64,000 nt of DNA from Astrobacterium formosum (GTDB lineage: Bacteria > Pseudomonadota > Alphaproteobacteria > Rhizobiales > Xanthobacteraceae), in contig JAVDCA010000030.1 in the NCBI GenBank assembly GCA_030848545.1, forward strand, positions 22,291 through 86,290, read 5' to 3'. Of this stretch, positions 25,507 to 34,030 are shown one piece after another. The notes below the pieces were generated by a model. That model did no database searches, was not told the origin of the DNA, and saw only the letters and a program-made list of their open reading frames with translations. Every line of letters begins with the position of its first letter. Position 1 is the first letter of the stretch. Made by a program: the position numbers and the translations under genes.

Positions 25507-26907
25507 TCAGCGCAGCGGCGCCAGCGCCAAAGCCGGCACCAGGATGCAAAGGCCCAGGCCGACCACCTGTATGATGACAAAAGGAATGATGCCGCGATAG
25601 ATGTCGCTGATCTTGATCGATGGCGGTGCCGTACCTTTGAGGAAAAACAACGCGAAGCCGAACGGCGGCGTCAGGAACGAGGTCTGCAGATTGACGGCGA
25701 CCAGGGTGGCGAACCAGATCAGCACCATGCTCTTCTGATCGGTAGCCGCCAAAGCCTCGATGCCGAGGGTAGGCGCGAAAGCAGGCGCGTATTTGGCGAT
25801 CACCGGCGCGAACACCGGCAGGATAATGAGCGTGATCTCGATCCAGTCGAAGAAGAAGCCGAGCAGGAAGATCACCCCCATCAGGAGGATCAGCAGGCCC
25901 CAGCTGCCCAGCCCCATCCAGTTGATGAACTCGTGGATCAAGTCCTCGCCGTAAAGGGCGCGGAAGACGTAGGAGAAGGCAGTGGCGCCGGCGAAGATCA
26001 GGAAGATCATCGCCGAGGTGGCGGCGGTGCGCACGGCGACATAATCGAGAGTCGCGCGGTTCAGCTTGCCATTCATCCAGGCGAGCACGATGGCGCCGGC
26101 TGCACCAACTCCGGAGGCCTCCGTCGGAGTCGCCCAGCCGGCGAAGATCGAGCCGAGCACGAGCGAGATCAACACCACCGGCGGCACGAAGGCCCTCACC
26201 ACCAACCGTGCCAGACCGCCCTCGCTCTCCGCATCGGTGAGCTCGACCGGCGGCGCCACCTTCGGGTTCCACCAGGCCGCGCCGGCGATGTAGAGGCAGT
26301 AGAGCGCCGACAGGGTCAGGCCGGGCAGGATGGCGGCGAGGAACAGGTCGCCGACGGCGAGCGACATCAGGTCGGCCATCATCACCAGCATGACCGAGGG
26401 CGGGATCAGGATGCCCAGCGTCGAACTCGCCGCGATGGTGCCGCAGGCGAGCTTCTTGTCGTAGCCTTGCTCAATCATGGTCGGCAGCGCCATCATGGAC
26501 AGCATCACCACCGAGGCGCCGATGATACCCGTGGTCGCCGCCATGATGGTGCCGAGCAGGGTGACGGCGAGGGCGAGACCGCCGGGCGTTCGCCGCAGCA
26601 TGATCTGCAGAACGCGCAGGAGGCTCGAGGCGACGTCGCTGCGCTCCAGCATGATGCCCATGAACACGAAGCACGGGATGGCGACGAGGAGTTGGTTGTT
26701 GGCGCCGTTCTGCCACAGCCGGTCGACGAACAAGAACAGTTCGACCGGCGACATCAGGCCGAGAGAGATGCCGAGGCCGGCGAATATCAGCGCCACGCCA
26801 CCGAGCACGAGCCCGACCGGGAAGCCGGAGAAGAGGACGAAGCCGAGAACGACGAACATGTAGCCGCCGGCGTAGTCGTAGAGGTGATGATGGATCGCCT
26901 GGAACAT
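25507..26907 (-). CDS. TRAP transporter large permease DctM
   Basis: A 466-residue, about 12-helix membrane protein of the DctM/YiaN family that couples solute import to sodium. Diagnostic blocks are ASSTLGILIPPSVMLVMM, GWATPTEASGVGAAGA and the C-terminal TSFLTPPFGFALFFLKG. The ATG at 26907 overlaps the dctQ stop by one base (TGATG), indicating coupling; an upstream in-frame start inside dctQ is not used. Confidence 0.92.
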   Translation of the reverse strand: MFQAIHHHLYDYAGGYMFVVLGFVLFSGFPVGLVLGGVALIFAGLGISLGLMSPVELFLFVDRLWQNGANNQLLVAIPCFVFMGIMLERSDVASSLLRVLQIMLRRTPGGLALAVTLLGTIMAATTGIIGASVVMLSMMALPTMIEQGYDKKLACGTIAASSTLGILIPPSVMLVMMADLMSLAVGDLFLAAILPGLTLSALYCLYIAGAAWWNPKVAPPVELTDAESEGGLARLVVRAFVPPVVLISLVLGSIFAGWATPTEASGVGAAGAIVLAWMNGKLNRATLDYVAVRTAATSAMIFLIFAGATAFSYVFRALYGEDLIHEFINWMGLGSWGLLILLMGVIFLLGFFFDWIEITLIILPVFAPVIAKYAPAFAPTLGIEALAATDQKSMVLIWFATLVAVNLQTSFLTPPFGFALFFLKGTAPPSIKISDIYRGIIPFVIIQVVGLGLCILVPALALAPLR

Positions 26908-27521
26908 CACGAACGCTCCGCCGACTTGTCGAGCGCGATCATGCCGAGGCGTTCGCGGGCGGCGCGGGCGACCTCCGGCGGTCCGAACAGATAGGAGATG
27001 ACCCGCAGGAGCGTCGCGATGAGCGAACACATCAGCAGGACGGCGCCGATGAGCAGGAACGACTTGACGATCCAGCGGTTGGGGAGGCCGGTCGCCGACG
27101 GCGAAGCTTCATGCTGGAAATAGGACTTCGCCACGAACTCCCAGCCGAACCAGATCAGCACGGCGACGTAGGGGATCGCGAAGGCGACGAGGCCCGCGAG
27201 CTCGATGAACCCGCGGGAGCGTTCACTGCGGTTATCACGCCAGATGTCGACGCGCACATGGGTGCCATCCAGATAGGCGAACCCATAGGCGAGCAGGAAG
27301 ATGACCGCGTGGAAATGCCATTCGAGCTCCTGCAGCCGCGTCGCCGACATGAAGTCGTTGAGCCGGCTCGAGAGCACGTACTGCTGCACGCCGGGGATCT
27401 TGCGGGTGACGACATCGAAGACGATGATCAGGATCAACGGCATGATCGTCCACGCGCCGATCCGCGCCGCGACGGTGCACACACGCGCCAGTCGGTCGGA
27501 TAACCTCAACAACGGAGCCAT
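26907..27521 (-). CDS. TRAP transporter small permease DctQ
   Basis: The 204-residue small membrane subunit has four hydrophobic helices, with the ELEWHFHAVIFLLAYGFAYLDGTHVRVDIWR block characteristic of the DctQ type that accompanies TakP-like binding proteins. It lies between dctP and dctM; a 97-base gap with a perfect 10-bp hairpin separates it from dctP. Confidence 0.9.
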   Translation of the reverse strand: MAPLLRLSDRLARVCTVAARIGAWTIMPLILIIVFDVVTRKIPGVQQYVLSSRLNDFMSATRLQELEWHFHAVIFLLAYGFAYLDGTHVRVDIWRDNRSERSRGFIELAGLVAFAIPYVAVLIWFGWEFVAKSYFQHEASPSATGLPNRWIVKSFLLIGAVLLMCSLIATLLRVISYLFGPPEVARAARERLGMIALDKSAERS

Positions 27522-27577
27522 GGTGTCGTCCGGTCACGTGCGGTGAAGGCCCGTTGGCGGCGGGTCGGGTAGGGGAA

Positions 27578-27603
27578 GAGGCCGCGGCGCGAACCGCGGC
27601 CTC
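27578..27603 (-). promoter_or_regulatory. intercistronic stem-loop between dctP and dctQ
   Basis: GAGGCCGCGG (27578-27587) pairs perfectly with CCGCGGCCTC (27594-27603) around a 6-base loop. On the minus-strand transcript it follows the dctP stop by 15 bases. No U-tract follows, so it is more likely an mRNA-stabilising or partial-termination element that keeps the binding protein in excess over the permease. Confidence 0.6.
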
Positions 27604-27618
27604 CGGTATCGCGAGCAA

Positions 27619-28671
27619 TCACTTCAGATAGGCGCGTTCGCCCCAGATCTTGTAGTTTTTGCGGAAGGCCGACAGGCTCTCCCACACCTTCTTGGAATCC
27701 GGGTTGGCGGCGATCTCGGCGGCGATGACCTTCTCCCATTCGGCGTGGAACGCTTTGATGAACTCGTCCGGATAGGTCAGGATCTTGACGCCGTCGGCCT
27801 CGTTCTTCTTGAGAATCTCGAACTGGCCGGCTTCGCCGTCCGCGTACTGCTCGATGGTGGCCTCGTCGCAGGCCACTTCGATCATCTTGCGCTGGCCGTC
27901 GTTCAGCGACTTCCAATTGGCGAGATTGATGACCAGTTCCTGCACGGTCGAAGGCTGATGCCAGCCCGGGAAATAGTTGAACTTGGCGACCTTGTAGAAG
28001 CCAAGCCCGCGGTCGATCGCCGGCACCGACTGTTCGGCGGCGTCGATCGTGCCGAGTTCGAGGGCTTGATAGACTTCGCCGGGTGCGAGCAGTTGAGGCG
28101 ACACGCCGAAGCGCTCCATCACCTTGGCGCCGAGACCGAAGAAGCGCATCTTCAGTCCCTTGAAGTCTTCGAGCGACTTGATCTCCTTGCGGAACCAGCC
28201 GGCGCTTTCGGGTGGCAGGATGCCGCACGGCATCATGTAGAGATTGTCGCGCGCATAGATTTCGCGCGCCAACGCCAGGCCGCCGCCGTAGCGCAGCCAC
28301 GCCAGCATCTCGCCGGTCGAAGGCCCGAACGGCACGGCAGCAAAGAAGTTGTAGGCCGAGTTCTTGCCGGCATTGAAGCCGGGCGAACCGTAAGCGGCAT
28401 TGATAGAGCCCTTCGACACGGCGTCGTAGTACTGCGCCCCGGCAACCAGTGCGCCGGGCTCGAAGACGCGGATGTCGAACTTGCCGCCCGACAGAAGCTT
28501 GACGGTCTCGGCGATCTTGAAGGCCGTATTGCCGGCGACAGGCAGCGCCTTGGCATAGGCGGAATGCATGCGCCAGCGCGTCGTGTCCTGCGCGTCGGCG
28601 GTGGCGACGAGGGCTGCTGCCGCGAGCGTGCCGAGGGCGGCGGACATCAGAGTCGATTTTCCGAAAACCAT
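27619..28671 (-). CDS. TRAP transporter substrate-binding protein DctP
   Basis: The 350-residue periplasmic protein has a signal peptide (cleavage near ADA-QDTTRW) and the DctP fold. The KIAETVKLLSGGKFDIRVFEPGALV start, the LEDFKGLKMRFFGLGAKVMERFGVSP hinge block and the ALELGTIDAAEQSVPAIDRGLGFYKVAKFNY segment match the subgroup that includes TakP, which binds 2-oxo acids. The Arg in KMRF is the usual carboxylate anchor. It starts with ATG after GAGGAG. The substrate is most likely a mono- or dicarboxylate. Confidence 0.9.
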   Translation of the reverse strand: MVFGKSTLMSAALGTLAAAALVATADAQDTTRWRMHSAYAKALPVAGNTAFKIAETVKLLSGGKFDIRVFEPGALVAGAQYYDAVSKGSINAAYGSPGFNAGKNSAYNFFAAVPFGPSTGEMLAWLRYGGGLALAREIYARDNLYMMPCGILPPESAGWFRKEIKSLEDFKGLKMRFFGLGAKVMERFGVSPQLLAPGEVYQALELGTIDAAEQSVPAIDRGLGFYKVAKFNYFPGWHQPSTVQELVINLANWKSLNDGQRKMIEVACDEATIEQYADGEAGQFEILKKNEADGVKILTYPDEFIKAFHAEWEKVIAAEIAANPDSKKVWESLSAFRKNYKIWGERAYLK

Positions 28672-28707
28672 GGTCTCCTCGCTTTCTAGTGTCAGGACTT
28701 GCCAGTG

Positions 28708-29601
28708 TCAGGACTTGTGGGCGTCAGGTTCGGCGAACTGATGCTCGAACGCCTGCCAGCGCCCGAGGTCGACGATCTCGCTGAATTCAGCGTAAGTGGT
28801 CATGCGCGCCGCGCAGGCGTGCGTGCTGCCGTCGCGGCGCAGCGCCTCCAGCATGTCGGCGATCGCCTTGGCGGCGACGAACAGGGACGACAATGCATAG
28901 AAGACGATGTTGAAGCCCATCGCCTCGATGTCGCGGGCCGTCAACGTGGCGGCTTCAGTACCATCGACGATCGACAGGACCTTGCGGGCGGACAGCCCGC
29001 GCGCGATCGACTCCGCCTGGGCGATGGTCTTGACGCCGTCGACGAAGACGAGGTCGGCGCCGGCGTCGGCATAGCGCTTGGCGCGGTCGAGCGCGGCGTC
29101 CATGCCCTGGACCCCGAGGGCATCGGTGCGCGCGATGACGACGAGCGGGCTGCCGCCACGCGCCGCCAGCGCCGCCGCGACGCGTTTGGCGTGCTCTTGC
29201 GGCGATACCAGCCGGGCACCGCTCAATTGTCCGCAGCGTTTCGGCAGCGCCTGGTCTTCGAGATGGATGGCGGCCGTGCCGGCCTGCACATGCTCTTCGA
29301 CGGTGCGCAGGAGGTTGTTGACGCCGCCATAGCCGGTGTCGGCGTCGGCGATCACCGGCAGGGACGTCGCCCGCACCATATCGCGGGCGTGGGCGGTCAT
29401 CTCGGTCTGGGTCATCAGGCCGAGATCGGGCAGGCCGAGCCGGGACGCGGTGGCGCCGAAACCGGTCATGTAGACGGCCGGAAATCCGGCCCGCTCCACC
29501 TGCCGGGCCGTGAGCGCGTCGTGAGCGCCCGGCGCCTGCACGAGGCCGCCATTGTCGAGAAGCTGCGCGAGGCGGATCGCGCCATGGATTCGCTCGGTCA
29601 T
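28708..29601 (-). CDS. isocitrate lyase/PEP mutase superfamily protein
   Basis: A 297-residue enzyme of the PEP mutase/isocitrate lyase superfamily. The metal-binding block ADADTGYGG, the HLEDQALPKRCG motif with the catalytic Cys near residue 120 and the IARTDA strand are intact. The K-R-C-G form is typical of C-C lyases such as methylisocitrate or 2,3-dimethylmalate lyase and of oxaloacetate decarboxylase, not of PEP mutase. It lies 36 bases upstream of dctP in the same direction, suggesting that it cleaves the imported acid or a product of it. Exact substrate unknown. Confidence 0.82.
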   Translation of the reverse strand: MTERIHGAIRLAQLLDNGGLVQAPGAHDALTARQVERAGFPAVYMTGFGATASRLGLPDLGLMTQTEMTAHARDMVRATSLPVIADADTGYGGVNNLLRTVEEHVQAGTAAIHLEDQALPKRCGQLSGARLVSPQEHAKRVAAALAARGGSPLVVIARTDALGVQGMDAALDRAKRYADAGADLVFVDGVKTIAQAESIARGLSARKVLSIVDGTEAATLTARDIEAMGFNIVFYALSSLFVAAKAIADMLEALRRDGSTHACAARMTTYAEFSEIVDLGRWQAFEHQFAEPDAHKS

Positions 29602-29605
29602 AAAG

Positions 29606-30373
29606 TCAGCGCCCTCCGGCTACGTCGAGGATGGTTCCGGTGATGTAGGCGGCCGCCGGCGACAACAGCCATATGGCGGCTCCCGCGACCTCGGCAGCCG
29701 TGCCCAGGCGCCGCAGCGGCACGATGCCGGACAGCGCCGCGACGGCGGCGGGATCGCCGATGGAATCGAGCTGCATCGGCGTGTCGATGATGCCGGGCGC
29801 AAGCGCATTGACGCGGATGTCGGGCGCGAGTTCCTTGGCCATGGCGATCGTCAGCGTCGCGACGGCGCCCTTGGAAGCCGCATAGGCCATGTTGCCCGCC
29901 ATGCCGCCGGTGCGGGCGGCGATCGACGACATGTTGACGATCGATCGCGCGTCGAGGCCGGCGCCCATGCGCACGAAGGCGGAGCCCGCATAGAACACGC
30001 TCTTGAGATTGGTGGCGAGCACGCGCTCGAGATCCGCCTCGTCGAGCGCGGCGAGCGGGGCGCGCCGGCCGATGATGCCGGCGCTGTTGACCAGATGGGA
30101 GATGCCGCCCCAGGCGTCGGCGACCGCCGCCATGGCGTCCTCCAGGGCCGGGCGGTCCGCGACGTCGACGGCGCCGACCCTCAGCCGCTCTCCGTGTTGC
30201 CGCGCCAGGCCGGAGAGCGCGTCCGGGCGCAGATCGAACACGGCGACACGGGCGCGCGCGCCGAGCAGCGCCTCGACGACGGCACGCCCGATGCCCGAGG
30301 CGCCGCCGGTCACCACCACCGTTCTGTCGCGGAAAAATTCGCCGTCTGCCGGCGCGGACTGCGCGCACGTCAT
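29606..30373 (-). CDS. short-chain dehydrogenase/reductase
   Basis: A 255-residue classical SDR. The cofactor motif TGGASGIG is at 22-29, NSAG is near 90, the catalytic Ser lies in the VNMSSIAA block and the YAASK motif supplies Tyr and Lys. An acidic residue after beta-2 (VFDLRPD) favours NAD(H). The ATG at 30373 follows AGGAG with good spacing; a GTG three codons earlier is less likely. It is four bases upstream of the lyase gene, so dehydrogenase and lyase very probably act on successive intermediates, for example oxidising a hydroxy acid. Confidence 0.86.
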   Translation of the reverse strand: MTCAQSAPADGEFFRDRTVVVTGGASGIGRAVVEALLGARARVAVFDLRPDALSGLARQHGERLRVGAVDVADRPALEDAMAAVADAWGGISHLVNSAGIIGRRAPLAALDEADLERVLATNLKSVFYAGSAFVRMGAGLDARSIVNMSSIAARTGGMAGNMAYAASKGAVATLTIAMAKELAPDIRVNALAPGIIDTPMQLDSIGDPAAVAALSGIVPLRRLGTAAEVAGAAIWLLSPAAAYITGTILDVAGGR

Positions 30374-30565
30374 CCCGAACACTCCTGGACCGCTTGTCCG
30401 GCCTGCTCGGGGGCGCCAAGCCGATGCACCTCAAACTAGCACCCTAGATTGGGAACACAAGGCCCTTTTGAACGGCCGCGCCATGGGCACGAGGGCGCCG
30501 GGGCGGGGAGACGGCCTAGTCCGGAGATCCGCGCGCGAAGGTCGAAACAGATCGACTGAAGACCG

Positions 30566-31342
30566 TTACCGCCCCTGCCATTCGGCCTTGCGCTTCTGCG
30601 TGAACGCGCGCACGCCCTCGTGAAAATCCTCGCTGGCATAGGCCTCCCGCACCAGGTCGTCGCCACTCACAAGGCCGGTGGCGACGACGCGGCGGATCGC
30701 CTCCTTGCCGACCCGCATGGTCACGGGCGCGTGCGAAGCGAGGCGGTCGCAGATATCCTCGACTTCTGCGTCGATCGCCTCCGGGGGCATGATCCCGGTG
30801 ACGAAACCGGACGCGAGCGTATCTTCCGCCGGAATCAGGTCGGCGAGCAACAGCATGCGCTTGGCGAGCGGCACGCCCACCGCCGCGACGAGCCGCGTCA
30901 CGTTGGCGACAGAGAGACAATTGCCCAGGGTGCGGGCGATGGGAACGCCGAAGCGCGTGCCGGGCGTCGCGATGCGCAGGTCGCAGGCTGCCGCGATGGC
31001 AAGCCCGCCGCCGATCGCAAAACCCTCCACCACGGCGAGCGTCGGGACCGGCAGGGCTTCCAGCGCTCCCACATAGGCCTCGATTCGCTCCTCGTAGGCG
31101 ATGCCGTCCTCGCCGGTCGCGAACGCCAGGAACTGGCTGATGTCCGTGCCGGCCACGAAGGCCTGTCCGCCTGCGCCGCGCAGCACGGCGCAGCGCACGC
31201 CGCCGTCGGCGCGGATGGCGGCGCAGGCCTCCGCCAGCCGCTCGTACATGTGCCAGGTCATGGCGTTGCGCGCCGCCGGACGATCGAAAGTCACGAACGC
31301 GACCGCGCCTTCGCGGCGATAATGGACTTCTCCGTCGTTCAT
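30566..31342 (-). CDS. enoyl-CoA hydratase/isomerase family protein
   Basis: The 258-residue crotonase-fold protein has the oxyanion-hole blocks AGTDISQFLAF and the EGFAIGGGLAIAAACDLRIA segment, with the second glycine-rich part and the ending QKRKAEWQG typical of the family. The catalytic-position Glu of true hydratases is not obvious: the second block reads FGVPIARTLGNCLS. The reaction may therefore be hydration, isomerisation or hydrolysis of an acyl-CoA. A 192-base gap separates it from the SDR operon, so it may be a separate unit. Confidence 0.85.
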   Translation of the reverse strand: MNDGEVHYRREGAVAFVTFDRPAARNAMTWHMYERLAEACAAIRADGGVRCAVLRGAGGQAFVAGTDISQFLAFATGEDGIAYEERIEAYVGALEALPVPTLAVVEGFAIGGGLAIAAACDLRIATPGTRFGVPIARTLGNCLSVANVTRLVAAVGVPLAKRMLLLADLIPAEDTLASGFVTGIMPPEAIDAEVEDICDRLASHAPVTMRVGKEAIRRVVATGLVSGDDLVREAYASEDFHEGVRAFTQKRKAEWQGR

Positions 31343-31430
31343 TTGGCGCTTCCTCGTGGCGGGGATTGGCCCTTATGCCGACCCGGCGGCGTGAAGTCGA
31401 GGCGGGCGTCAAAGGCTCCGCCGTGGAACA

Positions 31431-33011
31431 TTGCGCGAAGTCCAGCGTTGCCCCGCAGGGGAACTCTTTTCTGCGGACCGCACATTGCATACTCTGCCTC
31501 ATCCTCGGTCGGAGGCAAACCGGCCGACGCCGGCCGGCGTCGACGCGCCGGCATCGGCCGCCAACGATCCGCTGCCGGTCCGCCACCCGCCCGGCGTCGT
31601 GGTCGAAACGGACATTCCGGCCCGGCTCGACCGGCTGCCCTGGAGTCGTTTCCATTCCCTTGTGGTGGTGGCGCTCGGCGTCACCTGGATCCTCGACGGG
31701 CTCGAAGTGACGCTCGCCGGCACCCTGTCCGGGGCGCTGCGCGAAAGCCCCGTGCTCGCCTTCACCAGTACCGATATCGGCCTCGTCGGGACGATCTACA
31801 TCGGTGGCGCCGTCACGGGCGCCCTGTTCTTCGGCTGGCTCACCGACCGGCTGGGGCGCAAGAAGCTGTTCTTCATCACCCTCACGGTCTACCTGATTGC
31901 CACAGCGGCAACCGCCTTCACGTGGAATTTCTGGACGTTTGCGTTGTGCCGCTTCGTCACCGGAGCCGGCATCGGTGGTGAATATGCGGCCATCAACTCG
32001 ACCATCCAGGAACTCATTCCGGCGCGCATGCGCGGCTTCACCGATCTCGTCATCAACGGCAGTTTCTGGATCGGCGCCGCCGCCGGCGCGGGCGCCGCAC
32101 TCGTTCTCCTTGATCCCGCCGTCGCCGATCCGGAACTCGGCTGGCGCCTGGCCTTCCTGATCGGCGCCGGCCTCGGGGTCATCGTGTTCGTGATGCGGAT
32201 GTGGTTGCCGGAAAGCCCGCGTTGGCTCATGACCCACGGGCGGCTCGCCGAGGCCGAGGCGGTGGTGGCCGGCATCGAGCGGCGCGTCCTTGGCCATGAC
32301 ACCGGAACGGCCGGCCTGCCGCGCGCCCGGCTGCGCACCCGCAGCCACACGCCGCTCGTCGAGGTCGCCGTCACGCTGATGCGCACCTACAGGTCACGCG
32401 CGTTGGTCGGCCTCGCGCTCATGACCGCGCAGGCCTTCTTCTACAACGCCATCTTCTTCACCTACGCCCTGGTGCTGACCGATTTCTACGGCATTCCGAC
32501 CGCCCAGGTGGGCTGGTACATCCTGCCCTTCGCGCTCGGCAACGTCATGGGGCCGGTCGTGCTCGGTCGGCTGTTCGACACGTTGGGCCGGCGGGTGATG
32601 ATCACCTTCACGTATCTGGTATCGGGCGTGCTCCTCGCTGTGACCGGCTGGTTGTTCGTCGAAGAGCTGATCTCGGCCACGACCCAGACGCTGGCCTGGA
32701 TGGTGATCTTCTTCTTCGCGTCGGCGGCGGCAAGCTCCGCCTATTTGACCGTCAGCGAGTGCTTTCCGCTCGAAGTGCGGGCACTCGCCATCGCGATCTT
32801 CTATGCGGTCGGCACCGGCCTTGGGGGAGCCTCCGGACCTCTGCTGTTCGGCTTCCTGATCGAGACCGGCTCGCGGGTGAGCGTGTTCGGCGGTTATGTG
32901 CTCGGCGCCGTCCTGATGATCGCCGCCGCCGCCATCCAGTGGCGCTTCGGGGTCGCCGCCGAACGGCGGCCGCTGGAAACCGTGGCGCGGCCGCTGGCGT
33001 TCCTCGATTGA
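31431..33011 (+). CDS. MFS transporter (sugar/organic-acid porter type)
   Basis: A 12-helix major facilitator permease. The A-motif between helices 2 and 3 is DRLGRKKLFF, and the GAGIGGEYAAINSTIQELIPARMRG and WLPESPRWL blocks belong to the sugar-porter/aromatic-acid symporter branch. The start is unsure: there is no ATG before the first helix. A TTG at 31431 gives the longest frame (526 residues), and a GTG at 31599 gives 470, which fits family length better. It is divergent from the hydratase gene. Substrate unknown. Confidence 0.82.
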   Translation: MREVQRCPAGELFSADRTLHTLPHPRSEANRPTPAGVDAPASAANDPLPVRHPPGVVVETDIPARLDRLPWSRFHSLVVVALGVTWILDGLEVTLAGTLSGALRESPVLAFTSTDIGLVGTIYIGGAVTGALFFGWLTDRLGRKKLFFITLTVYLIATAATAFTWNFWTFALCRFVTGAGIGGEYAAINSTIQELIPARMRGFTDLVINGSFWIGAAAGAGAALVLLDPAVADPELGWRLAFLIGAGLGVIVFVMRMWLPESPRWLMTHGRLAEAEAVVAGIERRVLGHDTGTAGLPRARLRTRSHTPLVEVAVTLMRTYRSRALVGLALMTAQAFFYNAIFFTYALVLTDFYGIPTAQVGWYILPFALGNVMGPVVLGRLFDTLGRRVMITFTYLVSGVLLAVTGWLFVEELISATTQTLAWMVIFFFASAAASSAYLTVSECFPLEVRALAIAIFYAVGTGLGGASGPLLFGFLIETGSRVSVFGGYVLGAVLMIAAAAIQWRFGVAAERRPLETVARPLAFLD

Positions 33012-33089
33012 CAGCGCCGCCGGGGGTACATAGGTCCAAGGGGCGGGAATCAGGATGGAATCTCGAAATCGGAGCAGCCGAAGCCCACC

Positions 33090-33872
33090 ATGACCAACGT
33101 CCTCCCCCCCGGCGAAATCATTCTCGGCGAAACCGCCCTCCTGCTCGACATTGACGGCACGTTGTTGAATTTCGCCCCGACACCCCGCGAGGTGGTGGTG
33201 CCGCCGACGCTGCGCGACACGCTGCAGCGTTTATGGGAGAAGACCGGTGGCGCCGTCGCGCTCGTGTCCGGCCGCTCGCTGGACGACATCGCGCTCCTGT
33301 TCGCGCCGCTCGAATTGCCGGCCATCGGCGGGCACGGCGCCGAATTCTGCCCCTTTCCGGGCGGCGACTCCGAGGTGATCCGGCTCGGCCCGCTCGATCC
33401 GACGGTGAAGAGGAAGCTCGCCACCGTGCGCGACATCGGCCCTGGCATCCTGCTCGAGGACAAGACCCACTCGCTCGCCATCCACTATCGCCTCGCACCC
33501 GACAAGGAGCGTGCCGTGCTCGAAACCGTGCGCACCATCTGCGGCGACTTTCCGGACGGTATGTTGGAACTCCTGCCCGGCAACAAGGTGATCGAGGTCA
33601 AGCAGAGCGGTTTCGACAAGGGGACTGCGGTGCGCGAACTGATGCGCTACGCCCCGTTCCGCGGCCGGCGGCCCATCTTCATCGGCGACGACGTCACCGA
33701 CGAACGTGTCTTTCCGGTGCTGCCGGAGTTCGGCGGCTTCGGCTTTTCGGTCGGCCGCCGCGTCGACGGCGTGGTGGGATATTTCGATACCCCCGCCGAC
33801 GTGCGCTGGTGGCTCGAAGTCGTCTCGCGCGAACGCCGCCCTAAGGTCGCCGACAGCCCCTCGGCGGCGTAA
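33090..33872 (+). CDS. otsB: trehalose-6-phosphate phosphatase OtsB
   Basis: The 260-residue HAD phosphatase converts trehalose 6-phosphate to trehalose. The nucleophile motif DIDGT is at 20-24, motif II in ALVSGRSLDDI, the GHGAE cap contact is present, and motif IV reads FIGDDVTDE. It completes the OtsAB route together with otsA 17 kb away at the other end of the sugar island. The gene stands alone between an MFS permease and a repeat. Confidence 0.93.
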   Translation: MTNVLPPGEIILGETALLLDIDGTLLNFAPTPREVVVPPTLRDTLQRLWEKTGGAVALVSGRSLDDIALLFAPLELPAIGGHGAEFCPFPGGDSEVIRLGPLDPTVKRKLATVRDIGPGILLEDKTHSLAIHYRLAPDKERAVLETVRTICGDFPDGMLELLPGNKVIEVKQSGFDKGTAVRELMRYAPFRGRRPIFIGDDVTDERVFPVLPEFGGFGFSVGRRVDGVVGYFDTPADVRWWLEVVSRERRPKVADSPSAA

Positions 33873-33884
33873 GACGCATCTTCT

Positions 33885-34010
33885 CCCTCTCCCCGCGTGC
33901 GGGGAGAGGGTCGGGGTGAGGGGCAGTTTCCAGGCGCTCAGAAACGCGGCTACGCCCCCTCACCCGGCCGCTTAGCGGCCGACCTCTCCCCGCAAGCGGG
34001 GAGAGGTGAA
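33885..34010. repeat. palindromic repeat of the CCCTCTCCCCGC family
   Basis: Two outer hairpins (CCTCTCCCCGC / GCGGGGAGAGG types at 33885-33910 and 33983-34010) flank a centre with GGGGTGAGGGG and CCCCTCACCC arms. It is a complete copy of a repeat whose half-copy appears at 63940. It lies between the convergent otsB and GH15 genes and could terminate both. Confidence 0.78.
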
Positions 34011-34030
34011 AGGGAGCCATTCATGATCCC

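Noticed and set aside
30412..30440. Plus-strand GGAAC-N16-CGGC resembling an EcfG promoter
   Set aside because: The -10 half is CGGC rather than CGTT, and no plus-strand gene starts nearby.
33885..34010. CRISPR-like or insertion-sequence-end structure
   Set aside because: There is no regular spacer pattern, no transposase and no target duplication; it is a palindromic intergenic repeat.
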